From Diphasiastrum complanatum (Eukaryota; Streptophyta; Lycopodiopsida; Lycopodiales; Lycopodiaceae), in the NCBI GenBank assembly GCA_029204225.1, contig CM055102.1, positions 49,107,057-49,171,056 on the forward strand: 64,000 bases of DNA, read 5' to 3'. The position numbers and the translations under genes are program-made. Shown here one piece after another: positions 32,290-44,264 of the stretch; the stretch's first letter is position 1, and each line of letters opens with the position of its first letter. The notes beneath the pieces were generated by a model. That model worked only from the letters and a program-made list of their open reading frames with translations, ran no database searches and was not told the DNA's origin.

Positions 32290-33875
32290 GGATTATCCGC
32301 GTGTCCAAATATCTTCACATTCAAACTGAACTTGCGATCAATTCGCTGCACTTTTAGAGCGAGAACTATAGATTAATACACCGCAAAGAAGAGCTACCGT
32401 TAGCTTTTGTAGGCGCGCCGAAGATATTTCAGCTTCATATCATGATCCAGCAATGTAAATGGCTTAAAATAGCATGAATTAGCATTTTTAACATATGTAA
32501 TGTATCAGCCTTTCACGGGCTTGGCTGTGTGCCTAAATAGTTTGGAATGGCTTTACAAGCTACAATCTAGCTCTCATTCAGTGCTTGAATTTAAAGCTAG
32601 AACATTAGTGAAGAATCTTGACTAAAAGGTGACACCTCCAACCTCTGTTTCATGACGTCGACACCTAAGTGGCTATGAGTTATTGGCTTGAGAATTCGAA
32701 CACCCCAACTATCACAAGTTATGGAGAATCTGTGAAGTAAACAAATGACATTTGACCATGTACAAATTGCTCAGTGAGCTTTATTGCTCAATAAAGACTT
32801 TTCAGATCCTGTCACAAATGATGACTTGACATATGTGCTTTCTTTTAAACTGATGTATTTATACCATTCCTTGCTTTGGAAGTCTTACATGTACTACCGC
32901 AGAAGTAACAAGCTCCTGCATAACAGAGTTATGGTTCAGCGATGGGAAATGACATAACATGTCTGCAAAAACAATGAAAGTACAGATTTCCAAAAGAAAA
33001 ATGAGTTTTGAAGGTATGCTCCAAAACTGTGTAACTTTTTCTTAAGCACAGGTTCGCTTCTTGTTATTCATGGGAGCTCTGCTGCAATGTGTAATACGCC
33101 CTTGAAACTATATGAAACTAAATTTTTATATTCATTTAGTTCTTAATTATTTTTGGTACATCACAGATGTTGATGGTCTTTAATGCTGTGTTGTGCAGGT
33201 GGAATGTCTGTACTGGTACTGACCAGACAAATGGTTGTGCTTTATGAATAATGCATTTCAATAGCATTTCCCAGCACCTCACATCTGCAGTTGCTATCAA
33301 TTGTTAGTTATTGAGAGGAAGAAATTGATAGTTTTTGAGGATTAGTTTTTTGATTATTTTATCATAAATCATATAGGTCCCTCATTAAACTTTTGTCATT
33401 GTTATGCTCCAAATCTGAAAATTTTGTCGCATATGCAAAATGTCAGACCCACGTGAAGCATACAGGAAACAACAACAGGAATGGAACTCAGGCCCAATGC
33501 AGATAAGTAATTGCTAAGGTGGGAATTGCTGACTCTAACAATGCTTCTTCAGCTTGCTTGTACTAAAACCCTAAACCTTAATTTTGATCTTTGGGCTTGT
33601 TTTCATGCCTATTGTTGTGATGTATGTTTATGTCGTATTTCTAACTAGTAAAATGTGTATTTTTGCAAATGTCATAGTGGAAAAAGTCATATCTGGTGCA
33701 TAGATGTGGTGTAGTTCAAGCTTGTTGGCATGAAAAGAGGTTGCAGTGTATTTTGAATTGAGGCCATATAATGTAAAATTGTTTGCAACCTGCTCTTAAG
33801 GGAAACAACCATGGAACCAGAAATCAACATCGTCAAGAAAAGAATGAAAGAAGCGTGTGTTGATCTGCTACTGTT
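32290..33875. other. No supported gene
   Basis: The first about 80 bases may continue the copia sequence into which element D was inserted (minus-strand KFSLNVKIFGH). The rest has no open frame with a recognisable product. An AAACCCTAAA motif at about 33566 is an isolated telo-box. Confidence 0.4.
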
Positions 33876-33879
33876 GCAG

Positions 33880-35022
33880 CTTGTGGGAATGCAGGACGCT
33901 TTGCAAGTGATTGCCCAAAGAAAGAGGAAAATCAAAGGAAGTGCCAAGCTAATTGCAACGTGACAGAAGACGACGAAAACGAAGACACAATAGTGCTGGC
34001 CTTGATGATGTGTACCGGAGGCAGCATACAATAGAAAGACACGGAAGAGTAGGCACTGGCCATTTACAACAAAACACCACAGAAAACAATTGACTCGGAT
34101 TGGTATCTGGACTCTGCTGCTACAGCTCACTTCAAAAATGACAAGTGTGCACTGTGCATTGACAGAGTATGAGCCAATAAGTTAAGAGAAGTACGTAACA
34201 GTGGGAGACAATGGGAGCATCAGAGTGCTGGGAAATAGGTACTCTTCAGTTCACACTGGAAGATGGCAGGTGTGCAGTTGTCAGAGATATGCTCTACGTA
34301 CTAGAGATTATCAAGGACCTCCCGTCAATTGCAAGGATGGCGGACCGGAGGTGCATTTTGGGAAACCCCGATGCAAGATAATGAGAGGAAAAGACATGAT
34401 GGGTTCTGGGATTCCATGCGGAAATCTGTACCAAGCTCAGTCAGTTCCTCACCAACCCAGGAAAAGCTCATTGGCAAGCTGCTAAGAGAGTGGTAAAATA
34501 CTTAAAAGGAATTGCAGATCTTGGTCTCCAGTACAGGGCCACCAAAGAACCAATGCTAGGATATGCAGAGCAGACTGGAAAGGGGATGTGGATGACAAGA
34601 AGTCCACAAGTGCATATGTCTACATGATGGCAAGGTCCTATGTAAGCTAGAGCTACCAAAAACAAAACATAACGGCCTTGTCATCAACAAAATGCTAATT
34701 ATATGGGAGTATGCCATGCTGCTAGAGAATTCATATGGATGCAGACCATTCTGGGAGAACTAGAAACGGACAACTTAGACATGACACTTTACAATGACAA
34801 CCAAGGGTGCTTATTCTTCAACAAAAATGCCGGATTCCATAAGAAGAGCAAGCACATAGGGATTCAGTACCATTTTGTCAGAGACTTAGTTCAGGAAGGG
34901 AAGTTGAAATTGAAATTTTGTGTTACTAATTTTATGTTAGCAGATATAATGACAAAACCCTTGCCTAAAAGTCATTTTGTTTACTTGAGGGAAATGATGG
35001 GGTTAAAAGAAATGAATAGTTA
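33880..35022 (+). pseudogene. Ty1/copia element E, internally deleted
   Basis: The plus strand has a gag knuckle remnant (ACGNAGRFASDCPKKE, His of the knuckle changed to Arg), a protease block DSDWYLDSAATAHFKNDK near 34095-34150, LEDGRCAVVRDMLYVLE, and then, without integrase or RT, the RNase H region: TKLSQFLTNPGKAHWQAAKR, VVKYLKGIADLGLQYRATKE and, from 34703, a frame of 106 codons with REFIWMQTILGELETDN, LYNDNQGCLFFNKNAGFHK and MLADIMTKPLPKSHFVYLRE. About 3 kb between protease and RNase H is missing, with the joint near 34390-34430. The last frame ends normally at 35022. No LTRs were delimited. Confidence 0.85.
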
Positions 35023-35024
35023 AT

Positions 35025-36045
35025 CTTTTATGTAGCCCACGAAAACTGTGACGTGAGAGAGAGCTTGTGAACATGTAATGACACTTCATAGTCAAATGAA
35101 GATACACTAACAACACATTTGCTAGTTAGTTAATATGTATGCCTTAAAGGCCACATGCTTTATACGTTTCTTGGTAATCAGACTACTGTTAAAGCAGAAC
35201 CAGTTTTTGACAATGTACTCCTCTTTTGTATATATGATGATTAATAAATGGTGAACTGCACTTTTAACGAATTGTGTCTTGCATACTTTGTTTGTGATCA
35301 TTGTGCTGATACTTATTTTATGCAATTAGCAACACATAACCTCACAATGTGAAGGACGTCTTGGCATGTAAGAAGTATTGATACATATGAACGTGCAAGA
35401 TTACGGCCTACCACACTTGTTTTGGGCTTCAAGTTATCTGTATTCAATTTTTTCTCATCATATCATGTTTTGAGGTTTTGATAATTAAGTGCTTTCATGT
35501 TCGTCTGTCTGCATTACATTTGTCTCTTCGTATATTGACTGTCAATGGTTGTGGCGCACATGACGACCAGATCTGCCTATTGTAATCATCAGTTGAATGA
35601 GTGGCTGTGTCTCACGTTCATTAGGAAACAGGGATAGCCAAGACAAGGACAGGGACATACGAACTTTTTAGATGCAGCACTTGGTTTTTTTTAACGTCTT
35701 TTTCTTTCTTCGTTGATTTGACAGGGATCGAGTGACTTAAAGACACGAAGCATCCATGGAGATTGAGGGGAGCGGCATGATCAACACAAGGGTCCGTGAA
35801 AAGCTGGAGTGTTCCACCTACCATGTACAATACATGGAGTTGGAAGATGTGATTTATACTAAGAGAAGAATTTGTGGGGAATTGTAGATGGATCAGAGAT
35901 GGATGAGGAGACGACCCAAGAATCATGCTCAAACAGATGTTGTGGCCTCTAAGGAGAGCAAAGCCTTCTTACTAATATGTCTCTCGCTTGCTTAGGCAAC
36001 AGTCTCAACTCCAAGGGAGGACCGAGGAAAGAGATATTGTACATA
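35025..36045. other. No supported gene; possible element E 3' LTR
   Basis: The stretch follows the RNase H stop of element E and so should start with its LTR, but no second copy exists in the window to define it. The minus-strand frame of 103 codons at 35621-35932 has no recognisable domain. Confidence 0.35.
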
Positions 36046-36049
36046 TAAC

Positions 36050-36395
36050 TTACAGCAGATTTGAGAAGAATGAGATATGGCACAAAAGGATGTGCCATAA
36101 AAAGGGATTTTTATCAAAATTTAATTTAAAAATGAGAGAAACCAATTTGAATTTGAATTTTGATAGGACCCCTTTTTATTCACTAACTTGACTATTAGGC
36201 CCTGCCACATTAAAAGTCCCGCAAAAAAGTCTTTTTATTAACTTGTAACTAATCAAATAACTATGTGATCATTGGGTTGGACTTACACACGCAGGGTGCC
36301 AAATCTCTCACACTTATTAACTAACGTTAGGGTTGCCTCAATATTTATAATCCCTCCAAGAGTATCCCCCACCAAAACTGGTGGCGGTCCCACGA
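36050..36395 (-). repeat. Gypsy LTR, third copy
   Basis: It matches 22250-22440 in the same orientation and the right arm 23450-23690 inverted (cactaacttgac, ggccctgcc, ttggacttacacacg, cccccaccaaaactggtggcgg). The polypurine-like tggtgggggatac on the minus strand marks its boundary near 36370-36385. Confidence 0.7.
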
Positions 36396-36399
36396 CACT

Positions 36400-36622
36400 A
36401 ACCTCGGTGCATGAGTGCAAATTTTCAATAATAACCATATGCGTCCGATGGCCATTCATGATAACCTTGTGCATTGACAAATGGGTAGTCGACCCCATCC
36501 AAAAAAGGATCCCAAGATAATCCTTGTTGATTTTGATCCTTGTAAATAGGTGCAGCTGCTAGCCATGACATTGTTGAAGCTACTGACAAGGTTACAAAAT
36601 TTCTTTTTTTTGACATTTTCAA
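36400..36622 (-). pseudogene. Gypsy extra ORF, C-terminal end
   Basis: A minus-strand frame (APIYKDQNQQGLSWDPFLDG, then AQGYHEWPSDAYGYY) ends just before the polypurine tract and LTR at 36050-36395. This position is the same as that of the extra ORF at 22460-23368, and a shared end CHGTATSF or CRGTATSF before the LTR links the two. It is probably the C-terminus of a diverged copy of that ORF. Confidence 0.45.
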
Positions 36623-36955
36623 AAATTTGTAACTTCCTCAATTCGTCACAAAATGAGAAAAAAATTATATCTTCAAAAAGCACTTTCAATGCTCTACAAC
36701 TCTAGTTATTCAGATGGAATTATAAAGAATATAATGTTGGGTGAAATGAATCAAACAAGACAGAAAAACAAAAAATTTGGAAGTTTCAACAAAAAATTTG
36801 GAAGTTTCTGGTTTTTGACAAGTTTCCAGAATTTTGTTGCCACTTCAAGAATTTGTAACTTGCTTAATACTGAACGGAATCAAAAAAAAATTGTATGGCT
36901 AGAAAGCCCTTTCAATGCTCTCAAATCCTATTTATTTAGACCAAAGTAAATCAAA
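36580..36955. repeat. Two diverged repeats, about 240 bp apart
   Basis: 36600-36730 and 36830-36945 share aatttgtaactt, aaaaaattgtat-like and ccctttcaatgctct-type words. They resemble parts of 3540-3720. No coding content is seen. Confidence 0.4.
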
Positions 36956-37009
36956 ATGTTTGATATAGGGGTCTCATAGAATTTCATAGTCAAGCATTTA
37001 GGTGTAGGA

Positions 37010-37653
37010 TGTTGATAGGGTCAAATTTGGCATAGATGGCAAATTATCCATTTCCACTTGTAATGCCACTATTGAGCCAAAATAGAGTAGGAGGCCAAAC
37101 TTGTTCCAATTAGAGTGTAGACAAGTGTAATGCTTTTGTTTGATGAAGTTTAAGAGGTCCAATAGGTTTTAGAGGTGGAACCATGTGTGGTCCAATAGGA
37201 ATTTGCGGTGTGCTTGAATATAGTCCAATAGAATTTAATGGTCCAATAGGATTAAGAAGTGGCAAAGTGTGATCCAATCATAGTTAAGCATAGTGGTAGC
37301 TCATGAATCTACTAATATCATTGTACTCCTCATTTGGATCTAATTGATTTAGTGATTTCATGGATTTTGTGAGTTATTGGATTTCTAGTTTTCTCTCTCT
37401 ATCCGAGAGCTCATGATGCATTTTCTCTCTCTACCCGAGGAGAGCAGCTTGTTTTTACTTAGATTATTTTTTGAATACTTCCCACACGTGTGAGTGAGAG
37501 TTCAAAGTGATTGAATGCATGTAGTAGTGTGTTTTTGCCATAGGATCTAAGATTGATTTTGAATCTCAATCTAGTTTTGATCCTGGTGCATCTACACACC
37601 TTAGGAGATCACAAGTACATGTTGTGGACAATCCACACGTGTGAATTCAACAA
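37010..37653 (+). repeat. Copia LTR (element G), 644 bp
   Basis: It begins TGTTGATAGGG and ends ...GAATTCAACA. A PBS-like attggtataggag follows at 37654, so it works as a 5' LTR. To its left, 36956-37009 matches the polypurine-adjacent 3' end of the same family (compare 63791-63845, minus), so it also looks like a 3' LTR. A 126-bp part of the same LTR is at 63665-63790 on the minus strand. Confidence 0.7.
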
Positions 37654-37666
37654 TTGGTATAGGAGA
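37654..37666 (+). other. Degenerate primer binding site
   Basis: The text attggtataggag directly after the LTR resembles TTGGTATCAGAGC, the tRNA-iMet PBS, with a lost C and a transposed G. Confidence 0.55.
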
Positions 37667-38285
37667 TTTTTGTAAAGAGAAGACCTCATGAAGGTCATGT
37701 GCATCCATTTAGAATATGATCACTTAGCCTTCCCAAGTGTCTAGTGTATCCAAGTGCAAGTTCCAACATGCGGGAGAAGCCACCATTGTCCAATTTTGAT
37801 TGTGTGAGATCAATGGCCCATGTTGCTTGAACTGCGACCGTTGGATCTACGTCTACTATTCGATTTTCCAAGAAATTGGTTTTTGAAATGTTGCACAATT
37901 CCCTTCAACTTCATTACAAATTTTCATTCTAAAGTGGTGAAAAGAGTCCAATGTGCATGAAAAGTGAAGAGGTTTCAAATCATTTTTTGGTTTTGCCTAT
38001 ACCTCTCACTAAATAGGGCAGAATCTGGTCAAAATTGCTCCAAAGTTGACCAAATTTTTGGCAGCAACTAGTTGGTAGGTTTTTTGACCAAAAAAAATAA
38101 GAAACAGAGGAGTGTTATTTCTTAGAGAGCACTTTTTGAAGCCCAAGAAGCCATTCAAAGACAAATATGGTGCTAGTAATACCTGATATAGGTGCCTAGG
38201 CAACATTGTGACTAAGGTTGGAGCGTGACATTGTGTTCATTTCACATTTAAAAAATGATTTTTAAAAATGTACAAGCAATTTTTT
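37667..38285 (+). other. Element G 5' leader
   Basis: It is the non-coding stretch between the degenerate PBS and gag. A minus-strand frame of 67 codons (37695-37898) has no recognisable content. Confidence 0.5.
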
Positions 38286-38289
38286 AAAC

Positions 38290-39445
38290 CACGTCTAATA
38301 TGGGAGAAGCTATACTTGGAGAGGCAAGTAAGCTCGATGGAGTGTCAATTTACAGTGCTTAATGAAAGTTTAAGCTCAAGATATTCTCATGAAAGAGCTC
38401 TGAGAGGTCATTATAGGCAAAAAAGCCTATCCAATGATTGAAGCTAGCATAAAGTCCTACAATAAAAAGGAGAGAAGGACTCTAATTATCATAAATCTAT
38501 TAATGTACCATGTGATCACACCCATCAGCGATGTGACTACTCCAAGACAAGCATGAGATGTGTAAAAGAGGCAATATGAGAACTCAAATCTTTCATGTAT
38601 TTTGTTTTTCAAAAGCAAAGTGAATGGTATCTAGATGGAGACCAATGAGAAGATGATGAGCTACTTTACATGCATAAAGACACTGAGAGATGATCTTTAT
38701 CATGTTGGAGAAGTCTTGAGAGACATAGAGCTTGTTCAAACCTGTTTGAATGGCTTAAGAGATTAATATCAAGTGCTTTTGTCAATGGAATTGTAGCAAG
38801 AGAGAGATTGCTCTCATTTGAGGAGCTACATGAGAACATATTGTGGAGAATGAGATTTCCAAAATTTGAACCAAGGGAAATGAAGACCAGACATTGGTGG
38901 CAAAAGGTAGAGGCAAGAATAAAAAGAAGTTTAAATTATCTAAGAATCCTTCTTCTTATCAAGCTAAATTTCTTGGTAATAAAAAGAAGAAGGGCAAGTG
39001 CTTCTACAGCTATAGAACTGGACATTAGGCCAAGGAGTGCAAGAAGAAGATGGTGATATCAAGTTGAAAGAGGTGATAAAATTGCACAAGCCAATGGGAA
39101 GGAGTGTCAGAAATTCAAGTCATTCACATCAAGCTAGCCAATGCTAAGATGTGGATGATTCAGAATGTGCTTTATGTGCCTAATTTGAAGAAGAATCTAT
39201 TATTTGTTGGAGTCATCGCCGACAAGCACTTCAAGATGGAATTTATCAAGGACACATTTTTGGTAAAAGACACAGATCATAATTTGAAGATCATTGTAGA
39301 TGGATGTAGAGAGGCTAAAAGTGGTTCATAGAAGTTTGATACCTTGCTAAAGAAGGAATTCAGATTAGTGGCTGAACATGTCACTCCTATTGATCTACAA
39401 CATAGATTCTTGGGGCATCTTATTCAACAATTTGAAATTGTTGCT
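38290..39445 (+). pseudogene. Copia element G gag to pre-integrase
   Basis: The plus strand starts MGEAILGEASKLDGVSIYSA at about 38300, followed in changing frames by a KFKLKIF-like block, a knuckle remnant CFYSYRTGH-AKECKKKM (second Cys changed to Ser, stop inside) near 39000-39045, the protease-distal block MWMIQNVLYVPNLKKNLLFV from 39150 and LQHRFLGHL near 39400, equivalent to the LWHRRLGHL block before integrase. The protease active-site motif is absent. It breaks off at about 39445, before integrase. Confidence 0.75.
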
Positions 39446-39449
39446 ACAC

Positions 39450-40190
39450 ATTTTCATCTATAACTTACAATAGGTCTGGCATCATTCTCCAACCTCTACT
39501 TGCCATCCTTCAACACTCTTCACACACCTTCTTCAAGTAATGGTTTTGCATATTTAAAGGCAATTTGTAGATGGCCAATGAACCTCATTCATCTTCCATA
39601 GGGCTATTTTCCTTGTTTGAGATAGAGACCCTATTTCTAACCATAGATGTTGATGTGGCAACAATGTATTGGCTCATAAAACCTTGTTCCAGATGTCAAG
39701 GCCTTATTGGCTTGTTCTATGCAGTAGTTACCAAGGCCTTAGCCTCATAAACGAGTTCCTATGGCTATGTGAAGCCATGCCTCTACACTTATGAACATTT
39801 TTCTGCTGATTCTATTAATGCTGTTACAACGGATGTACCTAATGTATTGCAAGGTAGTAAGGCCATTAAAGTATTATCTATGGTTACTGAGCTTGAGTCC
39901 CTGACTCAACTATGCCACAATTTTAAGTGACAGTCCAAGAAGAGCTTGAGATGCATGTTAACACTAAAGTTGTTTTTAGCACATTTTTGTACGTGTGCGT
40001 ACAAAAGTGCGCATAAAACCCTTGGTCACTTGATGAGACATAACATGCCATCAAATGATTGAAATTTCAATCTTTCAATTGTATGTGGAACTAGACTTGA
40101 CTCTTATTTATGTTATTGGAAGACTTAATTTTTGTTCTCAATTGAAGACAATTTGCCCCCAAAAAACTTCAATATTCAGCACTTTTCAAC
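39450..40190. other. No supported gene
   Basis: No retrotransposon domain, RNA gene or repeat was recognised. The element G coding sequence breaks off just before it. Confidence 0.4.
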
Positions 40191-40700
40191 AGTTCACATG
40201 GGTAACTTTAGGTGCATGTGGATTTCTCTATAGGACTCTAAATTAAATTTTTTTTTAGACATGTTTCTATGGTCATATAGGATTTTTGAAAATAGATAGC
40301 CAAATAAAGGGTTGTAAAAAACACCTCCAAAAGAGTTGAAACATTTTAGAACCTTTCAATAATTTATAATACTTTTCAGCACTTGATATGGGTAACTTTA
40401 GATACACGTATCTATCTCTACATAACTCCAAATTAAAAAAAAAAAAATGAGATACATGTTTCTATGTTCATATAATACTTTTAAAGTAGACAACCCGAAA
40501 AATATTGTTTTAACCATGTTGTTAATACACTCAAATATGATATTTCCAGTTTTGGTGATTTTTATCAATACTTAAATGGGTAATTTTGGATGTACATATC
40601 TATCTCTATAGATCTCAAAATTCAATTTTTTTTAATAGGCATGTTTCTATAATCATGCAGGATTTTTAAGAGTAGACAGCCTAAAAATTGAATGTAAAAT
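40190..40700. repeat. Three diverged tandem repeats of about 190 bp
   Basis: The words atgggtaac-ttta, tctatctcta-a-tc, aaattaaatttt and catgtttctat recur at about 40198, 40388 and 40575, giving periods of 190 and 187 bp. The units are heavily diverged and non-coding. Confidence 0.65.
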
Positions 40701-41069
40701 TTACCACAATGTAGTCCCATATATGAAAATATCGAAGTTTCATCAATACCCGCACATGTTTGACACGATGGTCTCAAAATTTTTAATCAGTAAATGTATA
40801 TATGAAGAACATACATGTGAAAGGATTTGATGTGATTCATCATAGTTTATGAGATGCGATTTTTTGAATAAGTGCTTGCGACTCTAGTGTTAATGATGTT
40901 ACAGATCTAATTTTATTAACATAATCATAGATGAAGGTCATAGAATGTTGTTGTTTAGTGGAACCTTGTGTGGAGGTGCCAGTGGCTGGAACTACCACTT
41001 GGATCTACTTTCCATCAATAGTATGGAGGTTATATGTTTCTAAGTGTGTGTTAAATACCAAAATCTTGT

Positions 41070-41216
41070 GATCATTCGATTTACTCTTTGACTAGCAGTC
41101 ACCAAGAGGAGTGCCAACTAGTACATATGCTTACTAAAGTTCTAAGTGTTGATAAATTTGAGTTCTTTTAGAGAAAAGCTCTTTGTAAGAGAAATAAACT
41201 AGGGCTTAAGGGAGAG
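41070..41216 (+). pseudogene. Copia element H RNase H end
   Basis: After one or two frame changes the plus strand reads QLVHMLTKVLSVDKFEFF, then REKL-type residues and ESVEFN, equivalent to the ADIFTK-L---KFE--R-KLG end of copia RNase H. The polypurine tract cttaagggagag lies at 41205-41216. Upstream RT was not found. Confidence 0.7.
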
Positions 41217-41510
41217 TGTTGAATTTAATAGGCACTAGTTTATTTCTTAGCCCTATATGACTATTTTCAGTTTTAGTAGTTTTTGAATTTTCTGTCTATG
41301 AGACTATGTGCATGCGTGCGTGTGTGTGTATGCCATGTCCACGACACATACGATATTGACTAGGGACATGCGTCCCGTAATAGGGACCATATTTCTATGT
41401 AGTGGTATCCCCTACAAAAGAGTCTATATATATGTACCTTCTCTTCTCTTTTGTTAATACAATTGATAAATGTTCTCACCTAGAAACTAATGCTACTCAG
41501 ATAATTTATT
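41217..41510 (+). repeat. Element H 3' LTR (right end approximate)
   Basis: It starts TGTTGAATTTAATAGGC directly after the polypurine tract. A TATA-like gtctatatatatg lies near 41423-41436, in the expected position of a U3 promoter. The right end is a guess. Confidence 0.6.
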
Positions 41511-41519
41511 TTGCATGCT

Positions 41520-42795
41520 AGATGTCATCATGGAGTTGGATTCATGTCCACCACCACCTTGTACATATTTTCCTGACGATGTAGAAAAGTCAATAGTCTT
41601 CCATCTTGAGATCAAATGAGATGATCATACTTGTCACTAAATGTAAGGATTGAAAATTTGCAAGTAATGCATCATTAGAGAAAATATGGGCCCAAAGAGG
41701 GCCCTGTAGAAGAGAGAAAAATAACAACAAAGTAATTAAAATATCATGTTATAACTTGTTTATACATCTACCCACACTACTTTCCATGAAAATGAATCTA
41801 CCTTATTTTAGTCACATCAAATGTCATTGGTGCTTAACCACAATTAAAGTACAGTTTTCAAAATGTCATAATATTTCTTCCAAATAGATTGGAACACTCA
41901 AAAATTTAAATTAGAAGTGACATTTCAGAAGTAAAGCTACTGCCATCTCTATCTCTAGGGTTGAATAAAAGTTTAGTATCATCTTCAGCTCTGTTATTGG
42001 CATTGTGCTATTTTCTAATATACTACTGTACTGATGGCCAAGCTTTATCATCTTCATGTGGATATTTCACTAGAATATGCTCCGCTTAGGACAAGAAATT
42101 GAAAAGAATCTAAACTATCAACTTCTGATATGATCCAACATAGGGAGGAAAAACTTAAAACATCTAAATTTATGGTCATCAAGAATATTGTATCCTATTG
42201 ATCCGTATTCATTGTAACATTCTGATTTTCACTCAGTGACACAATTAATAATCTACATGTGTCATGGCAAAAGTGGCTTTTTAGGTTACTATGATAATTT
42301 GAAACTCTATGGGAATGCACATTCAATGCAAAGAATACATTATTTGTAAGAGGAATTAAGAAAAATATCAAAGGAGTGTGAAGAATCCATGCGTATCTCA
42401 TATTTGTCTCTTGTTAAAGATATGTATTTGCTCAACGAAAAAGTAAAAAGCAAAAAGAGAAAAAGACTGTAACCAAGGATGTTTGTGATCTATCATCTAG
42501 ATGAGGTTATCAAAAAAGAACAATCTGTGCATTATTCAACTAAGTTATAGCTTATTTGGTTTAATATTGTTTGAAATTCTTGATTTAATCATAATCACTA
42601 GTTTTGCTATTTATTTATTTCCACTCACAGTTTATTTGTTTATTATGCTGATGTCAATACAATGAGTGTCCTAATCTCTACTAACTTTTTTATGAACATT
42701 ATATTTGCCATGCAGATCAACATTGATTGTTGAAGACCATTTGGCCAATGAGGTTTCCATTGGAAACTCATTAGGTTCTATTTAAACTTCTAAAG
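41520..42795. other. No supported gene
   Basis: A+T-rich, no recognisable frame. It may include further 5' exons of the unknown family at 42800-44262, which I could not delimit. Confidence 0.35.
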
Positions 42796-42799
42796 CTAT

Positions 42800-44262
42800 G
42801 AAATAGATGTTAAACAATAACAAAATGAAAAAGATTAAGGCTTCAGTTACTGATAGCATTATGAATGAAGTTGGAAAAATATTGGACGTTACATTGGTTG
42901 TGAGGGCATGTAATTTTTCTAGCATCAGTAGAGAAGCATATGCAACAATGTTTAAGATGATAAAGGAAGCATTTGCACAGGTACGTATAAAAAAGTTTCC
43001 AATTCCACGACCATTTCATGTTTTAAAAAAAAAGACATGTTAAACCAAGGTATGCAGAAAATAATCGGTAATCCATCTCATATCAATAAAGTATATTGCT
43101 CGCAGAGAGTCTGAATGTCTAGCTTATAACAATTCCAACAATCTGTTTATTGATATTAATCAGTTACTAACATTCATCATAGATTTTTACGGTATTACAA
43201 ATGAGAATGTTAATAACAAGTTGATAGTTATTCTTGAGTTAGATGAGTCTGAAATTATAGAGGGACAAAAAATGGAGAGAGTTAATCTTACGATCATGAA
43301 TAGAGCACTTTCAAATTCAGAGCACTCAGATGGCCTCAACTTCAGTGCTCAATCAAGAAATAATATTTGGTGGTTGGCAGGTTTTCAGGTTTAGTAGTTC
43401 TTTCATAGATTCTATAAGGATAATCTTATATGGATAATCTTCTCTATGTTAACATTATGCTAAATCAATTTTTTGTTTCTCTTATAGGTGTTGAAAGAAG
43501 ACCATGAAATTCTCTTATGGATATTTATTAGAATGTCATAAATCACATGGAGAGAGTTCCACTCAGTGTTCCTAGAATTGGCACTTTCAACATAGAATGA
43601 CATTAGCAGGCGATCTGAAGTCATTAAAATTTATTTTCAATATATCCCATGGATCTAACTTTAAACACCTTTATTTGTATTGCATACAACAAAAGACATG
43701 ACAAAGAGTATAGGAATATCAAGAGATCGAGAAGATCCTTATTGGAAACCTTTACTACCATTTGTACATTGTATGCAGAGGTGCGTATAATAGAAAAAAT
43801 AATATATCTTCACATCTTGTTTGCATGGAATACCAAGATGGAGTCATTTTCAAAGCAAGCTATATCCAGATTAGAGGATGTATTGTCTAAAGCAAGCTTA
43901 CATAAAGGCCATGTTAAAAAAAAAAATCGATAAGCTTTCAAGTAAATCAGAAAATATTCCATGCAAACTGAACATTAGAGGATCCAAACGTCGTAGTTTT
44001 TTTATCAAACTATTTTAGAAAAGAAACCAAAATTCAATACTCGGTTTGGAAAGAGATAATAGCTACAACTCAAGATTTTGAAGAACAAGGTTCTACTTGG
44101 CTACTCAAAGCAGAAGTTTGGAGAAAACTAGACGACATGGTAAAATACTTGAGAAAAGATCAATTTTCAAATATCAATATACAAATGATATAGAAAACAA
44201 TCAGTAAATTTGTGGACGCAGTTCAAAGTGCATGGGGAGCAGATCATATAACACATTATATG
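42800..44262 (+). pseudogene. Multi-exon remnant of an unrecognised family
   Basis: Several coding-like blocks are separated by clear splice consensus sites. Block 1 (42807-42981, SVTDSIMNEVGKILDVTLVV, then EAYATMFKMIKEAFAQ) ends at CAG/GTACGT. Block 2 (about 43095-43395, LFIDINQLLTFIIDFYGITN, KLIVILELDESEIIEGQKME, RNNIWWLAGFQ) lies after ttgctcgcag. Block 3 (from 43489, after tctcttatag) carries MTLAGDLKSLKFIFNISHG, then a Cys. Block 4 (from about 43785) has RIIEKIIYLHILFAWNTKME and ISRLEDVLSKASLHKGHVK and, in a third frame, FVDAVQSAWGADHITHYM, ending at ATG/GTAAGA (44263). Stops within blocks 3 and 4 suggest a pseudogene. I do not recognise the family; a DNA transposon protein is possible. 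Confidence 0.45.
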
Positions 44263-44264
44263 GT

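Noticed and set aside
33680-34130. A 147-codon minus-strand gene
   Set aside because: It is antisense to the gag and protease blocks of copia element E, whose motifs on the plus strand are clear.
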